NCBI GenBank assembly: GCA_037176885.1
Contig: JAWWNJ010000026.1
Coordinates: 496,001-560,000 of the forward strand
Length of the DNA stretch: 64,000 nucleotides
Reading direction: 5' to 3'
From: Favolaschia claudopus
Taxonomy: Eukaryota > Basidiomycota > Agaricomycetes > Agaricales > Mycenaceae
Positions within the stretch are counted from its first letter, which is position 1; each line of letters opens with the position of its first letter. The translations under genes and the position numbers were made by a program. Of the stretch, positions 44,463 through 54,987 are shown piece by piece. Below the pieces are notes generated by a model. The model did no database searches. It saw only the letters and a program-made list of their open reading frames with translations, and was not told the origin of the DNA.

Positions 44463-47400
44463 ATGAAGAAATTATTCCGGGTAGGAAGGCAAAAGGTAAG
44501 TCTATTCTATCCTTCGAAGAATCAGTTCAATTACATTGACCGACTACAGCCCAAGGTACAGGTTGAGCCGTTACAGCGTTTGACGCCGCGGCGGAAGGCA
44601 CCCATCGACCTGCTAGAGTCGGAACCCATCTACCTGCAAGATGCAGCTCCTCTCCAGTTTTCGGCGAAGGAAGGACGGGGGGCGTATGACCAGACGGTCG
44701 TTCTCGAATCCCTTCTGACGTTCGTCGTGAATGCTTGTGATCACAGATCACTCGCAGGGTCAGTCGCGACACCTCCACCATGACTGTTTTCATCCTGAGG
44801 CCAAATCCAGTCGAAATGCACATGAAGTCGCTCATTTGCGTCAGGTCCTAGATGGCTACTTGGCATCTACGGCTTCTGACGATGTTGTCCACGCCATCAT
44901 ACAAAGCTTGGAAATCCGCAAAGTATTGCTAGATGTGAGGCTCTTGTTACGTTCGCTCCAGCTTTCTAATACTGGTGTAGATTGTCTCGAAACTCGGTCT
45001 CGCTGCCGATCCAAACTTACGAGCCGCCCAACGCTCGGACAGTGAACGGATAGCAACTCTTCTCGCCGCTAGCTTCAAATCAGAAGACGACAAGAATACC
45101 ATTCTAAATCTTTCTGGTGATTCGGCTCAATCCTTCCTTGATGTTATTCAAGAGGTTTTCTTTCGAATTTCTACGGCGGCCAATTACTGACTTGGAACAC
45201 TTTAGAGCCTTGATAAAGGGCTTTTACTGGACGCCGAGCAAAGCCGGATGGCTCGCAGCATGATTCGCAAGCTCTCCGAATCCTGTGACTCTCTCCCTTC
45301 TTCGCTCTTCATTCCCAACGGGGTGCATGCATGCGAACAGTATCCCACCTTTGGGGGTGGATTCGGGGACATATACCGTGCCATCATGCATGGTAAACCG
45401 GTTGCTTTAAAACGTATGCGACATTTTCTTCGTGGGTCGGACCTGCGACGCATTCATTTAGTGAGTTGTGTATTTGCCTTATGCCTGTTGGATAAGTACT
45501 AACCTACCCAGAAATTTTGCCGGGAAGCTCTCATCTGGAAGGAATTACAACATCCGTACATCTTGCCTCTTATTGGTATAGACCGGGACAGCTTCCCCAA
45601 TTCCTTGTGCATGGTCTCTCCGTGGATGGAGCAAGGCACTGCCATAGGCTACCTCAAGGAGCATGGTCACGACACGGTCGATAAACTGGTAAGCTGGCCT
45701 CAAATTGCATGCCGGCTCTGACACCCTCAGTTAGCTTCTTGAAATCGCTCGTGGCCTCGAATATCTCCATTCTCGTAACATCATTCACGGAGATTTGAAA
45801 GGCGTACAAAATCTTCTTGTTCTGAGAGTTGTTTGCTCACTATTTTGCAGGCCAACATCCTGATACAAGGGAATGGGACAGCATGTTTGGCTGACTTCGG
45901 ATTGAGCAATTTTTCAGATGTCACAACCTCCATGAGTACCAATCGGGGTGGGAGTGTCTATTGGATGGCTCCAGAGCTACTTGACCCAGATCAGTTCGAG
46001 TCTGAATTCACCCGAACACCAGCCACAGATGTGTACGCTTTTGGCTGCGTGTGCTTTGAGGTAACTCTTTTGTTCCCGCCCATTTGCTTCTCTGAAATTG
46101 TACAGCTGTATACCGGGCGACCACCATTCGCAAATCTTCGTGACGGCGTCGCAGCTATTAAGGTTATTATGGGCGAACGTGTTGTCCGCCCGTCCGGGTT
46201 GCCAGCTATGTCCGACTTATTATGGCAGCATGTAACATTGTACTGGGCACACAGTCCGACAACTCGGCCAACGACACAGCAGGTTGTGCAGAACATGTGT
46301 TTGCACATTCCATCGCCTCAGCCTCGCATCGAGGGTCATTCACTGAACACGCGCATTCAAGGACAGTCGTCCCAACGACACGCAGTTGTAGTTGATGGTG
46401 ATATAGAAGAATTCTTCAAAACCGGAGACCCCAAACAAGGCATCTTTCTGCAGCCGCCTGATACGGGAGAAGATGGCGCCGGCGCCGCCGCGACGACGAG
46501 GGCTCCCCCAATTGTATACCACGACGTCACGCCCATCGTCCTCGACCTCGCGCCCGTCCGTAGGCCGCCCTTGCAGATACGCACAACAAGTGAAAACCAC
46601 CCTGGTGCTGACAACAACACGAACAGCATGCCGCACCGGTCACAGATCATTCCGCCGGACGAGGACATGCGGCGGCTGTTCCAGGAGTGCAAGATTGGTG
46701 CGGGGAATGCTAAGCTGCTAACTGAGGCGCTGGTGGCAGCGACGCCTGAACAGGTGAACGACCCTGTCATTGTGGTGCGTATCAACTTTTTTCCGGAGAC
46801 ATGAAGACATCGGTTAATCGGGAAAGTAGGAATTCCACAAGAAATGTAAGGATTCGCAGGAGCTCATATTTACACAAATTCCATGGGCGTCTGCTGGTGC
46901 TGAGCGGAGCCGTGCTGCGAAAGATCAGGAGGAACGCGAACGTGCACGGACCCGGAAGACGAGCACAACATCGATAACGCCGCATAATGGCAGTCTGACT
47001 GATTTACCTCAAGGCGCTGCAACGCAGACGCGCGAGGAGGAGTTGTTGGCGGATCTACTTGCGTCAAACGAACTGCTGGTGGAGGCGTTGAAACTGTGTG
47101 ATGATTTGAAGAGGGTCGCACTGGAGAGGGAGGTGGAGGATCGGAGTCGAGGAGATACAAAAATGGATCCTAGGGTGAGTCCTCTTTCGTGTTGCCAATC
47201 GATGTTATGGTAATATCGACATCAGATCATTCCGCCGGACGAGGACATGCGGCGGCTGTTCCAGGAGTGCAAGATTGGTGCGGGGAATGCTAAGCTGCTA
47301 ACTCAGGCGCTCGTGGCGGCGACACCTGATAGGATGGACGATTTTCTCATCGTGGTGCGTTTTTGCTTCTTTACGGCGACACGAGGACATTGGTAATTGG

Positions 47401-48487
47401 CAAAGTAGGAATTCCGTAATAAATGTGTGAAGTCGCAGGAGCTCATATCTGCACAAATCCCATGGGCGTCTGCTGGTGCTGAGCGGAGTCGTGCTGCGAA
47501 ACATCAGGATGAACGGGAACGCGCACGGACTCGGAATACAAGCGTGACCTCGATAACGCCACATAATGGGAGTTTGCCTGATTTGTCTCAAGGCGCTGCA
47601 ACGCAGACGCAGACGCGCGAGGAGGAGTTGCTGGCAGATCTACTTGCCTCAAACGAATTGCTGATGGAGGCGTTGAGATTGCATGATAATTTGAAGAGGA
47701 AGTGGGATAGACGTGTTCCTGCTGATGAGAACACACGCCGACTGTTCGAAGACTGCAAGACCGCTGCTAGGCATGCCAATACGTTGATTCAAGAACTGTT
47801 AACAATGAAACCAATCGAACACTTGCACAGTGCTGTCATCGTGGTATGTTAGATCCTCCCAATGCTCCAGTGGAAAATCCTCGTTTCAAGCAGAATTCAA
47901 TTCAGGAATTGCGCAAAAAATGCATGCAGTCGCGACAATACATATCCTCCAGACTCTCTATGGTGTCGGCATACAATCAGTGGAATGATCCCCCGTCGCC
48001 AACCGATTCAGACTTGCCGCTTGACCTCCAGTCAACGTGGGAGAGGAAACTGCGGGGAGATCTATTGGCCGCACACAAATTGTTGATAAAAGCGTTGGAG
48101 CTATACGATTATCGGAAGAGGACAGAGCTGGAGAGGGAAGCGGTGAAGTCTGCCGCCAGCGCCCTCCACCACGAAAGCCCGTCGCATGATTTGGTTCCCG
48201 AGGACGAGGAGTGGCAACGGGACCAGCTCAATATCAAGGCTTTGGGCAAGCGGCGTGCACTTTCCCCTGATTGGTATGCGGAAGATGAGGATGGAGGGAT
48301 GCCAGGGAGTGATGCGGAGAACATTGTCGACGCTTCGGATGACGAGGGAGAAACAACGTCAAAGAAGATGTGGGCGGCGAGGATGCGACCTGCACCACAG
48401 TACGTTTATGATGCGGTGGCGGAGAGGACGCAGGCGAGGGTTCGGCTAGGACGTGTTAGTCCGCTGACTGTGAATGGGGTACATTGA
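44463..48487 (+). CDS. chimera: TKL-type kinase fused to three LSB5-derived GAT repeats
   Basis: Exon 1 (44463-44495, MKKLFRVGRQK) resembles LSB5 exon 1. A TKL kinase paralogous to that at 12-14 kb follows: [22 protein letters not shown] then [26 protein letters not shown] and [11 protein letters not shown]. After the C-lobe the frame runs into LSB5 sequence (PPIVYHDVTPIVLD, DEDMRRLFQECKIGAG). Three GAT-type units follow: about 46643-47173 plus its second exon, 47226-47696, and a diverged 47697-48150. All intron phases agree. The last exon carries the LSB5 C-terminal signature (IKALGKRRALSP, KMWAARMRPAPQYVYDA, LTVNGVH), with the stop at 48485. Predicted about 1,000 residues. Expected biochemistry: kinase plus multivalent ubiquitin/adaptor-binding helices; this is inference. 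I see no stop or broken splice site. Confidence 0.78.
46643..48150 (+). repeat. tandem duplication of the GAT-encoding exon pair
   Basis: CAGATCATTCCGCCGGACGA begins both unit 1 (46643) and unit 2 (47223). The next ~60 nt are almost identical, which indicates a recent duplication. Exon pairs repeat with introns at the same phase-0 positions (before ELIFTQIPWAS / ELISAQIPWAS). Unit 3 is more diverged. Confidence 0.85.
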
Positions 48488-50003
48488 CGGGTTGTACATA
48501 CGCTACTTGCACTTGACGAGGAGTGCTTTCGCCTTTCGGTTGATTTTGCCTCGTCGCTTTCAAGCTTGATATTATAACATTTATTTAAGGATATTTTTTC
48601 GCTCACATGTGCATTTATGCTAGTGGGATAACGTTCGTGCAACGAACCCAGGGTGTACACCTTGTTCTCGGTCGCACCTTGTTCTTGGTCACAGTAACAC
48701 TGAACAGTCGGCACACTACTGTATCTTCCGTCCGCGAATTGGACGGTTTGGCGACGAATTCACTCGGGTTCGTGCACCCGAGCTGCTGGAGAAAGACACC
48801 CCCTACAATCCGTTTGCCTTGGGACATCTGACAGCTAGTTACAAGATGTCTACGTTCGGTGTGCGCCAACTCCTCAAACTTGCCCTCCGAATTAAACCGG
48901 AAATTATTGTGACATCGCCTATAGACCAAAATCGAAGCCGTCGACAGTATCGTGCAGGAAATGATGAGAGAGAACCAAAAACATTTTTGACTGAGTCATG
49001 AAAATCGAAGGCAGCTTGATTACAAGCCTATCGAGTTTGGGTTAGAGAGGGTTGGTGCGGTGATACTAGTAGTGGACGGTTCACAGTTGAGTACTACCAG
49101 TACGTGATGTTTGTTTTCAGGTGCTTCTTGAGGGAGCAGGAGTTGGTGTGCGTTGACGGCTGTTTCGCTCCCAGTCAGTGCGCAACTGCGGAACAGTTGT
49201 TCAACTTGATCTCATTGTCAGGAATACTGGCAGATGTTGTGCAGTATTCAGGCCAAAATTTGAAGCTCAGTTAGGGCAGCTCCGTGAAATTTGGCAGATT
49301 TGTTGCACTGGCAGAGATTTGAGTCTGAATTCTGCGTTGCGCTAGCAGAAGATAGCCCGAGCTCGAGGAGCGTAGCTTATATTGTTCCTTGTATGCTTGA
49401 AATCAACGAGCGGAATAATTTGATGGAACGGTCGCCCGAGCCTTTCAGTGCAGGGTCCAGGACTCCAGGCAGAAAGAGGAGGAAAGAGAACAAAGCGTGT
49501 GATCAAGTGTGATGTGCGTGACTCTGCCTAATTCTGTTCCCCAACTCCAGTTTTTGTGGTTGCGTCGTTCTGAACCGGACTTTCGACTCGGACGTCGGTT
49601 CAAGCTTACTACTCTCGCTCTGAGTCTCGGGCAAATCGACTAACCAAGGATGACACGTCAATCTGCCGAGTGGCGCACACCTCTTTCCCGGGCCTCGCTT
49701 TTTGAACGGCCTCAGACGGTAGCGGCGTGAGCACTGGACTCCGGACCCACTCTGCTCGTACATTCCGGGATATGAATCTCGGGCAGGCACTGCAGGAGCC
49801 ACCGTTCCGAACTACTGCTCCGGATCGAGTCGACGAACTCGACAGGCTTGAGAGAAAAGTGGTGTTTAAATAGCCAATATCCATGAACCCTGAAATAATC
49901 ACCATAACCCATGATCCATCTACAGTCAAGGCTTGATCATCCATCCTACAGCGTTCTATGCAGATGCCGTCAGACTTCTCTCTCCCAAGCGCCTTGACTC
50001 CCT
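48488..50003. other. 1.5 kb without a recognisable gene
   Basis: Short frames only. It should contain the polyadenylation region of the kinase-GAT gene and the promoter of the next kinase. No match to the other repeats was noticed. Confidence 0.4.
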
Positions 50004-53000
50004 ATGGCCCCTCCTCCCTCGACGGATGAGTGGATATCTGCTGTCGACCCCTCTTCGCCAGCCGCGACAACTGCTGGTGCGGTCCCTATGTTATCTGAAG
50101 TCCATCCGGTAGCCCCGGGATCTTCTATCCGGAGTTTACACACGAAAATAGTGATATATCAGGTATTCTTTGCTTCTACTGAGTTGCATGGTTTCTGAAG
50201 CGAGAGACTCCAGAACATCCTCTCATTACTTCAGGATGTGTGCAGCAAACCAATGCCAAGGTCAGCCGGGACCCATCTATTGCCTTGTGTACATCAGAGC
50301 TTGACACAATCTTTCCTATATTGACAGTCACAGTCGAAACGAATCCTCGAGGACACAGGCAACCTTGGATGGCCATCTGGCGTCGATGGGATTTGACAAT
50401 GTCGTCTCCGGAGTTGTTGCTAGCCTTCAGCATCGAAAAGTATTGCTCGAGGTCAGGATCATGCTATGCTGATGGCCAAATTATTCAGATTGGCTTGTAC
50501 AGTTTGCTTCTAAGCTCCATCTCGAGAACGATTCAAGGCTCAGGGTTGCCCTACATGCAGATGATGAACGCCTCGCAGCATCGATTGTGTCCATTTTGGT
50601 CTCCAAATCTGCTCAGCAAACCGTACTAGCATTGGAAGGAAATTACGCACAGGACTTCCTCGATGTCGTGCAGGATGTACGTCCCCACACCATCTCGCTT
50701 CCTCGGTCTGAAATTTTGTCCGCTCTATAGACTCTCAACCGTGGCTTCCTTATGGCACCAGACCACAGCCGCCACGCCCGTCGCATCGTGCGGAAGCTCT
50801 CGGAGACCTGCGATAAATTGCCCTCTTCCCTCTTTATCACCGGCGTCACTCACAGAGACGAGCATCCTACCTTTGCTGGCGCGTTTGGGGACATTTACCG
50901 CGCCACGCATGAAAACAAAATCGTCGCCTTGAAACACATGCGACATTTCATCCAGAGCTCCATTCCGGAAATACGAGAGATTCGATTGGTGAGGTCTTTC
51001 TCTGCACTCGGTTGACCAGTTCCTATCCACCGCTCAGTTCGATCTCTAAACGCTCAATTGCAGAAACTCTGCCGCGAAGCCCTCGTATGGCAAGATCTAC
51101 GTCACCCACACATTTTACCCTTCCTAGGGATTGACAGAGACAGCTTTCCTTCCTCTCTTTGCGCAGTTTCTCCGTGGATGCAGCATGGGACGATTTTGAG
51201 ATACTTGCAGGATCACGGACGTGGCAACCTCGATAAATTGGTGCGTTGGGCGTATGTAATCATTAATTACCCTCGCTCACTCATCATCGGCGTAGCTGTA
51301 CGAAGTTGCACAAGGCCTCGAGTATCTACACTCGTGCGGCGTTGTACATGGCGATTTGCGCGGCGTGCGTCCTTTGCCTTACGTTCCGTGTAGAATACGC
51401 AGAGCGGCTGATCGCTCTTTCAGGCGAACATTCTTATCACGGAGTCATGGACTGCCTGCCTTGCAGACTTTGGATTGAGTGTCTTTGCCAATGCCGCCAC
51501 AACCTCAATGCACACTTCCTCTGCGCGGGCCGGCAGTTTGTACTGGATGGCGCCAGAACTCATTGACCCTGGTCGCTTCGGGTGCAAATTTGTGCGAACG
51601 AAAGCTAGCGATGTGTTTGCGTATGGGTGTGTTTGCTTCGAAGTGCGTTCTCGCTCGATGGACGAGAAGGTTGCTAAACGCACCTCAGCTGTATTCCGGC
51701 CAACCTCCATTCGGCGAACTATCACAAGCTGCTGCTTTACTGCGCATCGTCAATGGTGAACGCCCGGCACGACCCAGTTGCTCCCCGCCGATGTCTGACT
51801 CTCTGTGGCAACGTATTAATTTGTACTGGGCGGAAAAGGCCTCGATACGACCTGTCACGGATATTGTTGTTCGAGAGATGATGTTTCCGCCATCGACGAG
51901 CGGTAGACCAACGAAAACCTTGCGGCGCCTACCGCCAATTCCCACAGAGCTCATTGCTGTCTCGCCTGTAGCATCTGAGCCTGCGCCGATCAACTCTCCT
52001 CCAGCAAGCTCTCAGCTAGTGTTCTTCCCATCACCACCGCCATCTTCGTCGCTTCCCTCTACTTCCACCTCTTCCTCACTCCCGCTGTATGTCTCCCCAC
52101 AAGGCTCTCCTCCCGGCTATGATCCTGCAAACGCCCAGCGCGTCGAACTTACACCCTTCAAACTCGCGCAGATGGAGAAGGCTCGGGAGTTGGGTCCCAC
52201 GCGGGAGCTCGATCTCGGACACATTATGAAACTTGTTAGGAATGCCTCTTCAAGGACGTTGCTCAACCAGACCGTTGTTTTGACCGAGGGCATCCAATCA
52301 CTCTTTGATAAGGCACGGCAGAGGGAGATCACTAGGGTGAGTTGTCCATCTCTCTTTAGCATGCAGACGAATACTGACTTCACTCAAAGCATGAGAATTT
52401 CGCAAAGCAGCTGGTAGATTACTCAGGTGCTGGACGGCTACGTGATCAGGAAGCTGTCTGGAATCGCAAGGGATCGGGGAAAGAGAGCCCGGAACCTATG
52501 GTGAATCGTTCATCCTTTTTTTATGGCTGCGTTGTGCTCATCCAATCTCAAGGATCCGGATGAGATAATCACACTCCCCGAATTCGTCAAGGAGGCGGTC
52601 CCGCCCCATGTTTTACTCAATGACGAGGATGGAGTTGATGCAACTCCAGTAGCTGAAGGACCACCGCCACAGGTTCCTCCGAAAACCCCTCCTCGTCCAC
52701 GCCGTCCGACTCTACCTTGGTTGCGGATCTCCCCTTCTCTATCCTCATTCCGATATCAACTCGGTGCCAAGTCTGCCTCCTCCATTCGTTCGTTTTCATT
52801 CCCCCCTCTATAATGTTTGTGTTGATCCAGTCAAGTAGCTCTAGCGAACAAAGACGAGACTATCGTGAGCGCCGCTCCAAAATCGTCGTCCTCACCTCTG
52901 CATCGGCGTCTACGCTCCGCTTCATTCAAGAAATTGCTGGGTTTGCAGGACAGTGCAGTCAAATCCCCTCTCACTGAAAGTGCCGAGGACGTTTTCACTG

Positions 53001-54759
53001 CCAGTGGTGAGTACTGTATGTTTTGCCGTTCTGCTCTTGCCAAACTCGGTGTCCTCGTCTTCATAGCAACCGACCTGCCGCGAGGGCTCTGGCACCGTCT
53101 ACGGTCACCTGTAGTCGTCGATGCAGACGATAGCCAGTCGAACCTGTCGTTCTTCGCTGGCCGTCCGTCAGAATACGGGATACTCGGCATAACACATGAT
53201 ACTCCACTGCGGGCGTATAACACCGATGAACCATCAGCTCCTACCATTGGCCCCGAAACAGCCAACGCTGAACTAGAGGCCCTCGTTGATCAAGCGGTGC
53301 CCGAACAAAACCAGTCGACCGTGTCAGAAGCAGACCCTACACCGCGCGATGAAGACATGTGGCGACTTTACGAGTGCAAATTTGGCACCACAAACGCTAC
53401 GAATCTTACGGAGGCGCTTGCGCGGACGCCACCTGAGAGCATCCTTGAGAATCCTGCAATCGAGGTTCGTCGTAGAGCTAGTCCATGCGGCTTCCTAATC
53501 ATGCCCTTCACCGATTCAGAAATTGTACAAAGCTTGTCTCGAGTCGCAGGAGGTCGTATTCGCGCAGATTCCGTGGGCATCAGCTAGCGCAGAGCGTAGC
53601 CGTGCTGCAAAGGACAGTGTGGTGGACAGTGAAAAGACGACCCTTGATCCCCCGGTATTGACCTGGCAGGAGGAACTTCTTCTAGACATGCTGGCCACCA
53701 ACGAAGCCTTGTTAGCCTCCCTCAGCATCTATGAGAACCTCAGTCGCGCAGCGGTACGCCGTAAGGTGGAGGTGTGTTTGTGAATTCCGAACCTTTTAAA
53801 ATTGTTTATTGAGTGTTTACAGGCTCGGCGACGGGCGAGGAAGAAGGGGAATGGTGCACGAGCAGGGAAAGCATCGCGCAGTCCTGGACCCCCGCCTGAA
53901 GGTGCTCCACCTTCTGTGCCTCATGCGCATGCTCAGCCCATCGTTGTTGATGAAAGACCCCAGCACGGAACTCGGGTGAGAGCTATCAGGGATTGTATGT
54001 TGTTGCCTCCACATTTTGTCCTATGCTGACTGGATCTCTCAAGTTTCCGGTGATCCAGACGATCCAGAGGAAATATCATTCAGTGTAGGAGATATCTTCC
54101 GCATTGTTGACACCCAAGGAGATTGGTGGACAGTCGAAGACGCGGCTGGTTCCGCCGCAGGTATGCTTTTTGTCTTCTCTTCGCACTCACCACCGGCTCA
54201 TAATTCGTAGTCGCATCGTCAGATTACTTTTGTATTGTTGCTAGTGAACCCCCATCACTTCGCAGCCCTAGATCCTCGACTGGTCCTAGTGTGTTCATTT
54301 CCCTCACTTGACTCGATCAGCATCCAAAATTGCTCATCAGGCACCTCTTCGGAACGCGCAAGATCATTCAGCCAGGAGGACATATTCGAAGCAATTGCCG
54401 AACAAGCGCAAATGTGGAAGAACGAGCAACTCGACGAGTCCAGTGGCGGTGTTAGGCCGTCCGGTACTTTCGGGGACAAAGCTCGGGCTTTGTACGACTG
54501 TATGTGGCTGAATGGCTTCTAATGAGTTTGGCTGATGAATCTTTTTAAAAGACACTGCCGACGTAAATGATCCACGAGAGCTTTCGTTTCGACAGGGCGA
54601 AATTTTGGATATCGCTGACAAACAATCAGACTGGTGGCCTGCTCGAAATGCCTCAGGGTTGGTTGGCAGTAAGTTGTCTTGTCTATGGTAACGATTGGAT
54701 TCCCTTCTGAAGTTGCATCTGCAGTTGCACCATCCAATTATCTTCGGCTTATTATCTAA
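50004..54759 (+). CDS. chimera: TKL-type kinase + GAT-like region + two SH3 domains
   Basis: The ATG at 50004 starts a Ser/Pro-rich N-terminus that lacks the MKKLF exon. Helical exons parallel the other TKL genes (HLASMGFDNVVSGVVASL, QDFLDVVQD). The kinase has AGAFGDIYRATHE, VALKHM, HPHILPFLGID, HGDLRG then ANILI, ADFGLSVFA, YWMAPELID and LYSGQPPFGEL. After a Pro/Ser linker, RGLWHRLRSPVVVDADD begins the LSB5-like part at the same intron position as LSB5's RGLWRRVKPRD. A GAT-like region follows (DEDMWRLYECKFG, FAQIPWASASAERSRAA, EELLLDMLATNEAL). SH3-1 (spliced RAIRDF, GDPDDPEEISFSVGDIF, DWWTVED, SSDYFCIVA) and SH3-2 (ALYDYTADVNDPREL, DWWPARN, IAPSNYLRLII) close it, with TAA at 54757. About 1,100 residues. 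SH3-2 resembles the SH3 gene at 20 kb, introns included. Confidence 0.78.
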
Positions 54760-54987
54760 TTTCCGCAAATCTAACATATTTTTTTCACCGCATCCTCTTA
54801 GACTTACACGTCCGACTCTGTTGTATACCTATCGCACGCACGCTCCGCTGTATATACTAACCATCAATCACAAAGCATTCCACCGACTTCGATACGCATG
54901 ATCGAGATTTTTCTTGACGCGGGCCGCGTCCAAACTTGGACCATGTTTGCTACTGTATGTTCTCACGGTTCATTTGGAAGCCAGATC

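Larger units (their letters stand above)
36771..46330 (+). repeat. right arm of inverted segmental duplication
   Basis: Same order as the left arm read on the minus strand: hydrolase 3' end, AGC kinase, TKL kinase, with shared introns, promoters and spacers. It is interrupted by the transposon at 37174-41277. The match stops after the TKL C-lobe, where LSB5-derived sequence begins. Confidence 0.85.

Noticed and set aside
44731..45045. Separate gene in the TKL N-terminal region
   Set aside because: It is an exon of the kinase gene: the ~72-nt intron before it (branch-like CATGAC, acceptor CCTGAG) restores frame in both paralogues.
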